A stretch of DNA of 64,000 nt from an uncultured Pseudovibrio sp. Lineage in GTDB: Bacteria; Pseudomonadota; Alphaproteobacteria; Rhizobiales; Stappiaceae. Positions within the stretch are counted from its first letter, which is position 1, and each line of letters opens with the position of its first letter. The translations under genes and the position numbers were made by a program. Below are positions 31,109 through 39,606 of the stretch, piece after piece. The DNA lies in contig CANNAV010000002.1 of assembly GCA_947502585.1 (NCBI GenBank), forward strand, positions 1 through 64,000, given 5' to 3'. The notes beneath the pieces were generated by a model that saw nothing but the letters and a program-made list of their open reading frames with translations, was not told where the DNA came from and made no database searches.

Positions 31109-32512
31109 ATGTCCTACGATCTCGTCGTCATCGGTACCGGCCCAGGCGGTTATGTTTGTGCAATCAAAGCATCCCAGCTCGGTATGAAAGTTGCTGTGGT
31201 TGAGAAACGCAAGACCCATGGTGGTACCTGCCTGAACATCGGCTGTATTCCATCCAAAGCATTGCTGCATGCTTCTGAAATGTTTGAGGAAGCAAACCAT
31301 AGCTTTGAAGCATTGGGAATCAAAACTTCCAGGCCGAAAGTGGACTGGAAGGCAATGCTGGCACACAAAGACAAAGTAATCGAAGGCAATGTGACCGGCA
31401 TCGATTACCTCTTCAAAAAGAACAAGATCGACGTTCACACTGGCACTGGCCGTGTGCTGGGTGCTGGTCACGTAGAAGTAAAAGTTGAAGACGGCTCCAC
31501 CTCCATTGTTGAAACCAGGAACATCGTTATCGCAACAGGTTCTGACGTGATGCCTCTGCCAGGTATCGGGATCGACGAAAAAAGCGTTGTTTCTTCAACT
31601 GGCGCACTATCTTTGGAGAAAGTACCTAACCGGCTGACCGTTGTCGGTGCTGGTGTTATCGGCCTTGAGCTCGGTTCCGTCTACGCCCGTCTCGGTGCTG
31701 AAGTGACTGTTGTTGAGTTCATGGACAAGATCCTTGGCCCAATGGATGCAGACGTTTCCAGGCAGTTCCTGCGCATGCTGAAAAAGCAGGGCCTCAAGTT
31801 CAAACTGTCCTCCAAAGTAACTGCGGTTCAGAAAAAAGGCCGTGCTCTGGAGGTAACTGTTCAGCCAGCGGAAGGTGAAGCCGCCGCCACAACTCTGGAT
31901 GCAGACGTGGTTCTCGTCGCTATCGGCCGTCGGCCTTACACGGAAGGTCTTGGTCTGGCAGAAGTGGGCGTAGAGCTGGATGAACGCGGCCGCATAAAGA
32001 CAGACAACCACTACAAGACCAATGTCGATGGTATTTTTGCTATCGGTGATGTGATTGCAGGCCCAATGCTGGCGCACAAAGCGGAAGACGAAGGTGCTGC
32101 AGTTGCAGAAATGCTTGCCGGTCAGGCTGGTCACGTAAACTATGAGGTCATTCCCGGCGTTGTTTACACTTCCCCGGAAGTTGCCAGCGTTGGTAAAACC
32201 GAGGAAGAACTGAAAGCTGCTGGTATCAAGTACAAGTCCGGCAAATTCCCGTTCTCCGCAAACGGCCGAGCGAAGGCAATGCTTCACACCGAAGGTTTCG
32301 TGAAAGTTTTGGCTGATGCTGAAACAGATCGCGTGCTCGGCGTTCACATCGTTGGCTTTGGTGCTGGCGAAATGATCCATGAAGCATGTGTTCTGATGGA
32401 GTTCGGCGGTTCTTCAGAGGATTTGGGTCGCACCTGCCACGCGCACCCAACAATGTCCGAAGCAGTTAAAGAAGCTGCTATGGCGACATTTGCAAAGCCA
32501 ATTCATATGTAA
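31109..32512 (+). CDS. lpdA: dihydrolipoamide dehydrogenase E3
   Basis: LpdA reoxidises dihydrolipoyl groups of the E2 core and reduces NAD+. The 467-residue flavoprotein has the FAD motif [19 protein letters not shown], the redox disulfide [17 protein letters not shown], the NAD-binding [19 protein letters not shown], and the C-terminal [14 protein letters not shown] with the catalytic His-Glu pair. I start at ATG 31109 (SYDLVVIGT follows); two codons further up start with TTG. It closes the mdh-sucCDAB-lpdA cluster, ahead of a terminator. Confidence 0.97.
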   Translation: MSYDLVVIGTGPGGYVCAIKASQLGMKVAVVEKRKTHGGTCLNIGCIPSKALLHASEMFEEANHSFEALGIKTSRPKVDWKAMLAHKDKVIEGNVTGIDYLFKKNKIDVHTGTGRVLGAGHVEVKVEDGSTSIVETRNIVIATGSDVMPLPGIGIDEKSVVSSTGALSLEKVPNRLTVVGAGVIGLELGSVYARLGAEVTVVEFMDKILGPMDADVSRQFLRMLKKQGLKFKLSSKVTAVQKKGRALEVTVQPAEGEAAATTLDADVVLVAIGRRPYTEGLGLAEVGVELDERGRIKTDNHYKTNVDGIFAIGDVIAGPMLAHKAEDEGAAVAEMLAGQAGHVNYEVIPGVVYTSPEVASVGKTEEELKAAGIKYKSGKFPFSANGRAKAMLHTEGFVKVLADAETDRVLGVHIVGFGAGEMIHEACVLMEFGGSSEDLGRTCHAHPTMSEAVKEAAMATFAKPIHM

Positions 32513-32532
32513 TCTGGAAGCTCTGGATTAAG

Positions 32533-32566
32533 AATAAGCCGCTTCAGAAAACTGAGGGGGCTTATT
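32533..32566 (+). terminator. terminator after lpdA
   Basis: AATAAGCC at 32533-32540 pairs with GGCTTATT at 32559-32566; inside, TCAG pairs with CTGA around AAAA. It begins 20 bases past the lpdA stop. Only a short T-rich tail follows. Confidence 0.65.
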
Positions 32567-32580
32567 TACAGGTGTGTGTC

Positions 32581-32607
32581 TCCGAAAAATGGGTACCGGA
32601 TTTCGGA
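32581..32607. repeat. dispersed palindrome copy 1
   Basis: TCCGAAA at 32581-32587 and TTTCGGA at 32601-32607 are perfect arms around a core containing GGTACCGG. It is a compact copy of a palindrome family seen again at 37810, 38682, 39503 and 47274, all in gene-free DNA. Confidence 0.6.
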
Positions 32608-32665
32608 TAAGGATATCCATGGAAAAGCAGGAACTCAGTAAGCCCCGTTCAAAATACGAATTGTT

Positions 32666-33097
32666 TTACTGGCGAATCAGAATGTAGCTGCGGGTCTTGG
32701 TGGGAATCTCCGGGTCATGGTTTTCTGTGCGTACATAGGCCTGAATGCGCTGACCCATTGGCCGAAGCTCAATATGCTGTGCTTTGAAGAAGCCAATGAA
32801 TCGGAACGTCAGAACACCGGAAAAACTAAGCTTCCCCGCCGCCCAGCCCCACTTGCAGTCACGAGGAGAGCAGCTGGTGAAAGCCCGGCCGCGCACAATC
32901 AGTTGTCCGTCGAGGCATTGGCCTTCAAGTTCAATCTGAGAGAGCTCTTTCAGGTGCGCATCGGGATTTTTCCACTCACCAAGCTCCGTCATCTCTGATT
33001 TGCGGACTTCACAAGCGGTTTGAGCTTGAGCGGCTGAAACAAGAAAAGCAACCGTGCAGAAGAACATGCACATAAATATTGTTTGTCTGGGTTTCAT
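32666..33097 (-). CDS. secreted hypothetical protein
   Basis: This 143-residue protein has a classical signal peptide, with a hydrophobic core FMCMFFCTVAFLVSAAQA and likely cleavage after AQA near residue 25. The mature part has four to five cysteines (CEVRKSEMTE, GQCLDG, TSCSPRDCKWGW) and ends in a beta-rich segment with RSYILIRQ. I do not recognise a family; the CSPRDCKWG motif near a WG pair resembles small periplasmic proteins but nothing is assigned. The ATG at 33097 has GGGGAG nine bases upstream. It stands alone on the minus strand, convergent with lpdA. Confidence 0.65.
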   Translation of the reverse strand: MKPRQTIFMCMFFCTVAFLVSAAQAQTACEVRKSEMTELGEWKNPDAHLKELSQIELEGQCLDGQLIVRGRAFTSCSPRDCKWGWAAGKLSFSGVLTFRFIGFFKAQHIELRPMGQRIQAYVRTENHDPEIPTKTRSYILIRQ

Positions 33098-33176
33098 GAC
33101 TAACAGCTCCCCGCCTAGTCTCCTCAAATATTAATGTAGATGGGCTCTGAGAGGAGTAAATGCGTGGTTTATCCGA

Positions 33177-33818
33177 TCACCCTGGGTTTTTTACACTTTT
33201 AACCACTTCCAGAAGCTTGCGTGTCGCAGCAGATGGACTGGATGCCCCGCAGATTGCGGAAATAACTGCAACGCCATCAGCTCCAGCTTTGATGACCTGA
33301 TCCGCGTTAAAAAGTGAAATCCCCCCAATTCCGACCACTGGAAGTTTAGATTGAGCTGTCAGAACGGCGAAGTTCTGCATGCCTACATCAGCCGCATCAA
33401 CCTTGCTGTTTGTCGGAAAACACGCGCCAATGCCAAAGTAATCACAGGCCACTATATCTGCCGTATCAAGTTCATCCTGAGTGCTGACCGAGAGTCCCAG
33501 ATGTTTCTCAGGACCGATCAGATCACGGGCCTTCGTCGCATCCATATCATCCTGTCCAACATGAACCCCGTCTGCATCAACGGCTAAGGCAACATCCACC
33601 CGATCATTGACGAGCAGCGGAACATTCAGTGGCCTCAACGCCTGTATAAGTTGTTCAGCCAGTTGAATTTGCTCACGTGTTTTGCCTGTTTTGTCTCTAA
33701 GCTGGACAGCCGTTGCGCCGTTTTGTGCTGCCGTAACTGCTATGTCGACGGGGTTCTGGCCGGGGCAATCTTGTGGCCCCAGTATCAGATAAACGGAAAG
33801 ATCAAGCAACGGCTTCAT
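33177..33818 (-). CDS. thiE: thiamine-phosphate synthase
   Basis: ThiE joins the pyrimidine and thiazole phosphates to make thiamine monophosphate. The 213-residue TIM-barrel protein has VQLRDKTGKTREQIQLAE, the pyrophosphate-binding VNDRVDVALAVDADGVHVGQ, and the C-terminal VGIGGI and GADGVAVISAI segments. The start at ATG 33818 lies 17 bases inside the end of thiM, so the genes are translationally coupled. Both are read from the riboswitch-controlled transcript. No thiD, thiC or thiG lies in the window. Confidence 0.93.
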   Translation of the reverse strand: MKPLLDLSVYLILGPQDCPGQNPVDIAVTAAQNGATAVQLRDKTGKTREQIQLAEQLIQALRPLNVPLLVNDRVDVALAVDADGVHVGQDDMDATKARDLIGPEKHLGLSVSTQDELDTADIVACDYFGIGACFPTNSKVDAADVGMQNFAVLTAQSKLPVVGIGGISLFNADQVIKAGADGVAVISAICGASSPSAATRKLLEVVKSVKNPG

Positions 33819-34614
33819 GCATCTCAACCCGGGCTGTGGCTTTGATTACATCGCCGTTCAGATGGTAGAGGCCGTTGATGATATCCAGTTGCAAACTCGC
33901 AGGGCCCGCTGTGTTTTTGGCTGCAATCTCACCAACCACGCCGAGGTAAACCATCGCATAAGTAGCCGCATAAAAAGGCTCGTCACAAACTGCCAGAGTT
34001 GCCCCAATCAAAGCGGTAGCCGTACAACCAAGGCCGGTCACATAAGGCATCATTTCATTACCATTTGCGACTTCAGCTGTGCGGTTGCCGTCGGTGATGT
34101 AATCAACAGGGCCGGAGACAACAACCACAGCACCAGTCCGCTTTGCCAGCTCTGTAGCGCCTGCAAGGGCTGCCACAGAACTATCTATAGAATCAACGCC
34201 TTTACCACCTCTGCCCTGGCCTGCCAGAGCCATGATCTCTGAAGCATTGCCGCGGATAACACTTGGTATATTATCCAGCAAATCAGCTGCAAGTTTGGTG
34301 CGGAAGGTGAGTGCCCCAACGGCAACCGGGTCCAGCACCCACGGGCGGCCCGCTTTATGAGCTGCTGCTGTTGCCAGCTTCATCGCCTCTGCCTGCGCAG
34401 GGACAACCGTACCAACGTTGACCACTAATGCACCCGCAACACCTGAAAGTTCAGGGGCTTCCTCTGGTCCATCCACCATGGCAGGGGAAGCACCAATAGC
34501 CAACAGGGCGTTGGCTGTGGTGTTCGCCACCACAATGTTCGTCATATTATGGACGAGCGGACTGTTTTTACGAATTGCGGAAAGAGTTTCGCAAGCGCTT
34601 TCGACAGTACCCAT
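33802..34614 (-). CDS. thiM: hydroxyethylthiazole kinase
   Basis: ThiM phosphorylates 4-methyl-5-hydroxyethylthiazole, a salvage step of thiamine synthesis. The 270-residue protein of the ribokinase fold has VHNMTNIVVANTTANALLAIG near the N-terminus, WVLDPVAVGALTFRTKLA, IRGNASEIMALAG, and the GLGCTATALIGA catalytic region with the conserved Gly-Cys before the helix. GAGGAT precedes its ATG. It is the first gene of a thiM-thiE pair with a thiamine-diphosphate riboswitch about 90 bases upstream. Confidence 0.95.
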   Translation of the reverse strand: MGTVESACETLSAIRKNSPLVHNMTNIVVANTTANALLAIGASPAMVDGPEEAPELSGVAGALVVNVGTVVPAQAEAMKLATAAAHKAGRPWVLDPVAVGALTFRTKLAADLLDNIPSVIRGNASEIMALAGQGRGGKGVDSIDSSVAALAGATELAKRTGAVVVVSGPVDYITDGNRTAEVANGNEMMPYVTGLGCTATALIGATLAVCDEPFYAATYAMVYLGVVGEIAAKNTAGPASLQLDIINGLYHLNGDVIKATARVEMHEAVA

Positions 34615-34703
34615 TTTTATCCTCGGTCTTGTTGTGCGAAAGAGAGCTGGTGTCAGGGCCCTGGCAAACTGCCGGAAAATTTACCCCCCAGATGCGATGT
34701 TAG

Positions 34704-34785
34704 TTCTCCCTTCGCCGGAATTATCCAGAGCGGGTTCTTCGAGTATGATCTCAGCCACAACACGCATGATAGACACCCCGTTTCA
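34704..34785 (-). promoter_or_regulatory. thiamine-diphosphate (TPP) riboswitch
   Basis: Read on the minus strand, this segment has the signature elements of the THI box in order: CGGGGTGTC, then GGCTGAGATC, then CCGCTCTGGATAATTCCGG and GCGAAGGGAGA. The CTGAGA and CTGGATAAT blocks are the pyrimidine and pyrophosphate-sensing loops of TPP riboswitches. It leads into thiM-thiE, so high thiamine diphosphate should lower their expression. The region from 34615 to 34703 is the probable expression platform and holds a CAGGGCCCTG palindrome. Confidence 0.92.
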
Positions 34786-34802
34786 CCTCGTAGAACCTAG
34801 GG

Positions 34803-34820
34803 GATCTCCCGGGTGAGATC
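34803..34820 (-). other. hairpin after xerC
   Basis: GATCTC at 34803-34808 and GAGATC at 34815-34820 are perfect arms around six bases, 22 bases after the xerC stop and just ahead of the riboswitch. There is no T run, so it is at best a weak terminator. Confidence 0.35.
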
Positions 34821-34841
34821 AAGATGGAGGATGGCAGGCTA

Positions 34842-35801
34842 TCAACGACGCGGGTGTGTCTTGTCATATGCGTCGAGCAGCTGCCCACTGTTCACCTCAG
34901 TATAAATCTGTGTGGAAGAAAGGCTTGCGTGACCCAAAAGCTCCTGAATGCTCCTCAGGTCCCCGCCTTCTGAAAGCAAATGCGTAGCAAACGAATGGCG
35001 CAAAGCGTGAGGAGTAGCTGTATCCGGTAGTCCAAACGCGCTGCGGATTTTTTGCATAGCCAGCTGGATCAAACGCGCATTCAGCGGGCCACCGCGCACG
35101 CCGCGAAACAGCGGTGAGTTGGCCGACAGGTCATAAGGACATTGCTCTTTGTAAGCTTCAATCGCTTTTGTCACCACAGGCAGAACCGGAACAAGCCTTT
35201 CTTTGTTGCCTTTACCGCGAATCCTCAGCGACTTGTCCCCCACCTTCGGAGCAGTTGCCGGCGTCAGAGACAGCGCTTCGGAGATACGGAGGCCGCAACC
35301 GTACAGCAGGGTGAACACGGCTGCATTGCGAGATTCAACCCAGGGAGTGTCCTCGAAAGCAAGATCATTGCTGACAATCGCCCTTGCTTCCTCAACGGGG
35401 ATAGGCTTGGGCAGGCTGCGGGGAAGTCTCGGCGTACGGACCGCCCCCGCACCAGCCGCATTTACCTGGCCGCGCTCCTCCAGAAACGAGAGGAATGAGC
35501 GGATGCCAGCCAGCCCGCGAGCAAGGGTGCGCGTCTGCGCTCCATCTTTGCGGCGGGTTGCCAGAAAGCCGCGAAAGTCCCTTGGTTTCAATGACTCCAG
35601 ATGCCTCAGAGAAACGGGTTCACCCTCATAACTGGTCATAAACCGAAGGAACTGCCGGACATCGCGTTCATACGCCTCCAGCGTCCGTTCAGCCAGTCGC
35701 CGTTCGGAGCCCAGGTAATCAATCCAATCTTCAATCGCTGCGGTAATATCTGGTTTGCAGATGATGAGTAAGTTTTTGCCGCTATCTGATGAATTTGCCA
35801 T
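34842..35801 (-). CDS. xerC: tyrosine recombinase XerC
   Basis: XerC acts with XerD at dif sites to resolve chromosome dimers. The 319-residue protein has an N-terminal core-binding domain (SAM-like, about residues 20-110, with AYERDVRQFLRFM) and a catalytic domain with Arg in YGCGLRISEALSL, Lys in GKGNKERLVPV, HALRHSFATHLLSEG with the HxxR pair, GHASLSS with the second His/Trp position, and the nucleophile Tyr in STQIYTEVN. All residues expected for activity are present. It lies in an otherwise loosely packed minus-strand group. Confidence 0.92.
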   Translation of the reverse strand: MANSSDSGKNLLIICKPDITAAIEDWIDYLGSERRLAERTLEAYERDVRQFLRFMTSYEGEPVSLRHLESLKPRDFRGFLATRRKDGAQTRTLARGLAGIRSFLSFLEERGQVNAAGAGAVRTPRLPRSLPKPIPVEEARAIVSNDLAFEDTPWVESRNAAVFTLLYGCGLRISEALSLTPATAPKVGDKSLRIRGKGNKERLVPVLPVVTKAIEAYKEQCPYDLSANSPLFRGVRGGPLNARLIQLAMQKIRSAFGLPDTATPHALRHSFATHLLSEGGDLRSIQELLGHASLSSTQIYTEVNSGQLLDAYDKTHPRR

Positions 35802-35882
35802 TCGTAAAGTGTAAGCACCAAATCTGGCTGAATGGTTACCAAAACATAAAGATACCCGCCTTTACAAAATGCCTGAGAAAAT

Positions 35883-36968
35883 TTAGTTGATGACAATCGG
35901 TTCACCATGGTTATTGATGATCCGGTCAATCTCCTGCCGGGCTGCCAGCGCAAACCGTTTCTGGTTATCAGTCGGCACCCGCGAGTCCCCCAACACTACG
36001 ATATTTTCGTCGTTAAACCGGTTTGCCGGGCCGGTATAGTTGAAGCTGCCGACAATCATGATACTATCATCAATCACCATAAGCTTATGGTGTAGCTTGC
36101 CTATTCGGCTTGACTTGCGCACGTAATGTAAATCTGCGCCAGCCTCCGCAAGCGGCTGCGTTGCCGCCCAGTCCTGCCCGCCCTGCAGTGCATCAAGGGC
36201 GCCACGCACCTTCCGCCCGGCCTCCATCAGCAGCAACATGGCATCATCAATGCCGGAGCTTTTGGAGAAGGTGAAAATAGCAAAATCCACCCGTTCCTTA
36301 GCTTTTGTCATCTGCTTGGTGACTTCCATCTCCGGCGCATGGTCCGGTGCAAAGCAAACCTTCACGCGGATGTCATCGACAACCACTTCTTTCGGCGTGT
36401 TCTCAGCTTCGTTCTCATCAACGCTATATCGGCCAAATCGACCGCGTTTAATCTCCCTGAACTCCCGTTCAAAGATATCGGCAACCTTCTCATTCTTGAT
36501 GATGAGAAGGTGGTTGAGATTGCGATGCGTGCCGGTTTCAGTGAAGTTTGTAGAGCCTGTCAGAACAGCGCTGCCATCCCGAATGATGAATTTCTGATGG
36601 AATATCCGTGGGTTAAAGTCTGTCCGTACCCACACCTTAGAGCGTAGCAATGCCGCATGAAGCTGTCGGTTCACCTCATTCTCAACACGGGGGTTACTCG
36701 CATGTGGGTCGTCAGCAGGCTCATCCACACTTAAGTAATCCGCCTCGGATACCACCCGCACCCGCACGCCGCGCCGCTTTGCGTTGATAAGTGCGTTGGT
36801 TATGCGTTTATTGTCTATTTCCTGAATTGCTATGTCGAGCGAGCGCTCTGCAGCATCAATAAACCCGATAATCTCGCCCTCAAGATCATCCAGCGGATTA
36901 TCCGGTAAATGATCGAGGACTGTCTTCGGACCAACGAGGAATTTCAGATTCTCAGTTTCAACTGCCAT
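35883..36968 (-). CDS. phospholipase D-like protein with two HKD motifs
   Basis: The 361-residue protein has two phospholipase-D catalytic motifs. The first, FHQKFIIRDGSAVLTGSTNF, has His124, Lys126 and Asp131. The second, LHHKLMVIDDSIMIVGSFNY, lies near residue 300. Both have the HxKx4D spacing, so an active enzyme is likely. No signal peptide is evident, so a cytoplasmic nuclease or phosphodiesterase is more likely than a secreted lipase, although the substrate is not fixed. I start at ATG 36968, with GGGAGG close upstream; another ATG 18 bases earlier is an alternative. It follows the endonuclease I gene by about 89 bases on the same strand. Confidence 0.85.
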   Translation of the reverse strand: MAVETENLKFLVGPKTVLDHLPDNPLDDLEGEIIGFIDAAERSLDIAIQEIDNKRITNALINAKRRGVRVRVVSEADYLSVDEPADDPHASNPRVENEVNRQLHAALLRSKVWVRTDFNPRIFHQKFIIRDGSAVLTGSTNFTETGTHRNLNHLLIIKNEKVADIFEREFREIKRGRFGRYSVDENEAENTPKEVVVDDIRVKVCFAPDHAPEMEVTKQMTKAKERVDFAIFTFSKSSGIDDAMLLLMEAGRKVRGALDALQGGQDWAATQPLAEAGADLHYVRKSSRIGKLHHKLMVIDDSIMIVGSFNYTGPANRFNDENIVVLGDSRVPTDNQKRFALAARQEIDRIINNHGEPIVIN

Positions 36969-37057
36969 TGTACCTCCCACCGTCATAACACCTTACCTAA
37001 GGGTAGATGTTGTATCGGTACACAATTATGACGTCAGGGTACGAAATTGGTGGCGGG

Positions 37058-37792
37058 TTAGAAACCAACGGAGATAAGGGGATTGGTGTTACCCTGAATT
37101 TCTAAGATGCGCGCATCCCGCAACTGCTCTTCTTCTGAGACAGGATCCTCTGCCATCCACTGGCTGAACATCTCCACCTCAGTCTCCGTCAGCGGCATGT
37201 CATAGCTGGACTGCATGTACAGGTAGATCCGCGCGATATCTCCGCGCGTCTCAGCCATCGGCTCGGCAACTTTCCGGCTGCTGTCAATCTCAAAGTCACA
37301 AGCACCGTAAGTCCGGTCTTCGCCAGTAATAACGGCCATGCGATAATTGGAGCGGTCTCCGTTTAACTCACCAACAGCCGGAACGAGGTTATGAAGATCA
37401 GCTTCCATACGCTTGAAATCTGCATCAACTTTGGAGCAGCATCGACGGCCCTTATAGGATTTGCCCTTTTTGGTGGTGCAGGCCGGGTCGCCCTCTGTCC
37501 AGCAAGCGCGTGTTTTGCCAAAGCGAGAGGCTGGAACAATGTGCTCCCACTCAATCCGTTTGCCTCGCTTGGTGTTTTTGCGAGGAGTGTATCCGCAGCT
37601 GTCTGCATCAACTTGCTTATCTCCATTGTAGGAGCAGCCACAATAGAAGGTCTCACGATACTCTTCTGACGGATAAATATGCTTCTCCAACAGTCGCTTG
37701 GCCTGAGAAAAGCTGGTTGGTGGCGCAGAAAAGGCTGCAGTTGTCCAGATGCAAGCCAAAAGGGCAGCAGAGAAAACGATGAGGTTACGCAT
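37058..37792 (-). CDS. secreted endonuclease I-type nuclease
   Basis: This 244-residue protein has a signal peptide (hydrophobic residues 4-20, likely cleavage after FSA) and belongs to the endonuclease I / Vvn-Dns family of periplasmic or secreted nucleases. The beta-beta-alpha metal site is visible in RIEWEHIVPASRFG, with catalytic His84, and in NGDRSNYRMAVI with the metal-binding Asn and Arg. Eight cysteines, including CGCSYN, CWTEGDPAC and RRCCSK, would give several disulfides, as in the family. Its role is probably extracellular DNA degradation for nutrients or DNA release. It precedes the phospholipase-D-like gene. Confidence 0.9.
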   Translation of the reverse strand: MRNLIVFSAALLACIWTTAAFSAPPTSFSQAKRLLEKHIYPSEEYRETFYCGCSYNGDKQVDADSCGYTPRKNTKRGKRIEWEHIVPASRFGKTRACWTEGDPACTTKKGKSYKGRRCCSKVDADFKRMEADLHNLVPAVGELNGDRSNYRMAVITGEDRTYGACDFEIDSSRKVAEPMAETRGDIARIYLYMQSSYDMPLTETEVEMFSQWMAEDPVSEEEQLRDARILEIQGNTNPLISVGF

Positions 37793-37809
37793 GAAGAAGT
37801 CTTTCGCAA

Positions 37810-37854
37810 GCGTATCCCTGAAAAGTGGTATCCGGTTTTCAGGTGAGGATACGC
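37810..37854. repeat. dispersed palindrome copy 2
   Basis: GCGTATCC (37810-37817) and GGATACGC (37847-37854) are perfect outer arms; CTGAAAA (37818-37824) and TTTTCAG (37836-37842) are inner arms, offset by a four-base GTGA bulge. The loop reads GTGGTATCCGG. It lies 18 bases above the endonuclease I start codon. Confidence 0.65.
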
Positions 37855-38071
37855 ATTAATAAAGATCTTGAATGAGGCGCGTGAATGAAATGCACGCGAC
37901 ATATTCAAGATCACCATCAGAAATTGGCGAGGGAGAGTTAAAAAAAAACTGCCAACACTGTTTGACGCGGTGGATACTGGTTTGTGCCAGTCCACTCTGC
38001 CCGAATGAATGGGTGTGAACCTTGCCAAGAGTGATAAAAAGGAGAGAGAATTTGAGGGGGCAACTTAAATT

Positions 38072-38563
38072 CTAAGAGCGCAATCGCGCAGCCAATGCAC
38101 GGATATGATGTTGTGCATAGACCTCAATGCCATTCTTACGCAGATCAGCAGCGACGACACCCAGACCTGAACAGGTTTGCCCGTCATGATTGCCACTGTA
38201 GATAAAGGTGCTCCCGCAAGAAGGGCTGCCATCAGTCAGCAACGCAAAACGGCACCCTGCCTTAATTGCAGTCTGTACGGCAATGCTTGCGCCAAGGCAA
38301 AGCAGCCTGGTAACATCGCGCCCGTTGTCTTCAAAGATGCGGCCATGACCTTCAAGAACATCTGTGCCTGACCGATTCTTTTCGATTTCTACTGGTGGGC
38401 GTGGAGTGTGAAACCCTGCCGCAACTTCAGGGCAAAGGGGCACCAGAATACCAGCTTCCTTCCAATCAGCCAGGATGCTGCTTTCAAAGGGCAAACCGCT
38501 GCCGTTGTAGCGTACAGGTACACCCAGCAGGCACGCACTTATCAGGATTTTCTCTGGCATCAT
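38072..38563 (-). CDS. DUF523 domain protein
   Basis: The 163-residue protein matches the DUF523 (YbbK-like) family. The family start ILISACLLGVPVRYNGSG is followed by LVPLCPEVAAGFHTPRPPVE and ALLTDGSPSCGSTFIYSG, both with the conserved Cys and Ser-Pro-Ser-Cys-Gly motif. Function is not established. I start at ATG 38563; an in-frame GTG 9 bases earlier and an ATG 3 bases later are alternatives. It is a separate unit, lying between the endonuclease and aldolase genes on the minus strand. Confidence 0.85.
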   Translation of the reverse strand: MMPEKILISACLLGVPVRYNGSGLPFESSILADWKEAGILVPLCPEVAAGFHTPRPPVEIEKNRSGTDVLEGHGRIFEDNGRDVTRLLCLGASIAVQTAIKAGCRFALLTDGSPSCGSTFIYSGNHDGQTCSGLGVVAADLRKNGIEVYAQHHIRALAARLRS

Positions 38564-38622
38564 GTCCGGCACTTAAGTTTGATGGTAGCCAGCCCTGTTC
38601 AGGCCTGCCTGCATAAGAAAGC

Positions 38623-38652
38623 AAAAAAGCGCAGACCGTACGCCCTGCGCTT
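38623..38652 (-). terminator. rho-independent terminator of the aldolase gene
   Basis: On the minus strand AAGCGCAG pairs with CTGCGCTT around a ten-base loop and is followed by TTTT. It lies about 82 bases past the aldolase stop, with a dispersed palindrome in between. Confidence 0.75.
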
Positions 38653-38681
38653 GCCGGTTTCACATAGTGTGAAGCTGAATA

Positions 38682-38722
38682 GCGTATTCCCCAAAAGTGC
38701 GTAGCGGTTTTGGGGAATACGC
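38682..38722. repeat. dispersed palindrome copy 3, perfect 15-base arms
   Basis: GCGTATTCCCCAAAA at 38682-38696 and TTTTGGGGAATACGC at 38708-38722 are perfect 15-base inverted arms around the loop GTGCGTAGCGG. It is the most regular copy of the palindrome family and lies between the aldolase stop and its terminator. Confidence 0.75.
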
Positions 38723-38733
38723 ACAGAACAAGC

Positions 38734-39387
38734 TTAAACGATGCTCTGACCGGTTGCTGCCCAGTCCTTCATGAAGGCTTCCAGACCTTTGTCGGTCAAT
38801 GGATGCTTCACAAGGCCCTTCAGTGTTGAAGGTGGGATAGTTGCAACATCAGCGCCGATAAGTGCGCAATCTTTCACATGGTTTGCACTACGGACAGAAG
38901 CTGCAAGAATTTCGGTGGTAAAGCCGTAGTTGTCATAGATCTGGCGGATTTCAGCAATCAGGTCCAGACCTTCAATGTTTATGTCGTCCAGACGCCCGAT
39001 GAACGGAGAAATGAAGGTCGCGCCAGCTTTTGCAGCCAGAAGGGCCTGGTTTGCAGAGAAGCACAGGGTCACGTTGGTCTGAACGCCTTTGTTCGCCAGC
39101 ACGCGACAAGCTTTCAGACCTTCCAGAGTCAAAGGCAGCTTGATGCAGATGTTGTCTGCAATTGCGATCAGCTCTTCCGCTTCTTTCAGCATGCCTTCAG
39201 CATCGGTTGCGACAACTTCAGCAGAAACAGGGCCATCCACAAGCTCGCATATCTCTGCGATGACTTCTTTCATTGGACGGCCAGATTTCATGATAAGAGA
39301 TGGGTTAGTGGTAACGCCATCGAGAAGACCGGTTGCAGCCAGCTCTTTAATGTCGTTGGTGTCAGCAGTATCAACGAAGAATTTCAT
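38734..39387 (-). CDS. fsa: transaldolase / fructose-6-phosphate aldolase type
   Basis: The 217-residue protein belongs to the short transaldolase subfamily (TalC/FSA-like). The start [20 protein letters not shown] and the [13 protein letters not shown] segment are characteristic, and the Schiff-base lysine is in NICIKLPLT (Lys83). Other conserved parts are [20 protein letters not shown] and [10 protein letters not shown]. Length fits either a short transaldolase or a fructose-6-phosphate aldolase, which cannot be separated from the sequence alone. It starts divergently from priA. Confidence 0.9.
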   Translation of the reverse strand: MKFFVDTADTNDIKELAATGLLDGVTTNPSLIMKSGRPMKEVIAEICELVDGPVSAEVVATDAEGMLKEAEELIAIADNICIKLPLTLEGLKACRVLANKGVQTNVTLCFSANQALLAAKAGATFISPFIGRLDDINIEGLDLIAEIRQIYDNYGFTTEILAASVRSANHVKDCALIGADVATIPPSTLKGLVKHPLTDKGLEAFMKDWAATGQSIV

Positions 39388-39502
39388 GCCGGAAAGGTTC
39401 CTGATTTCGTAGCGGCCTCTCGTAGGGTGCCGGAGGCCATGGGGAATTTCGGTATGTGTTTAGCCCAGAGTCTATGGGAACAACAAGAGTAAAACCCGCT
39501 AA

Positions 39503-39535
39503 AGCGTGTTCCCGAAAATTGGTCTCCGGTTTTAT
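39503..39535. repeat. dispersed palindrome copy 4, degenerate
   Basis: AGCGTGTTCCCGAAAATTGG followed by TCTCCGGTTTT has the core of the palindrome family, but the right arm has decayed beyond the CCGGTTTT. It lies in the gap shared by the divergent fsa and priA genes. Confidence 0.5.
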
Positions 39536-39606
39536 GATAGGAAAGCCCCGTAAATTCAGCAAATGCGCAACAGGACCAGTTGTCGTTCAACAAGGAATGG
39601 AGTTTC

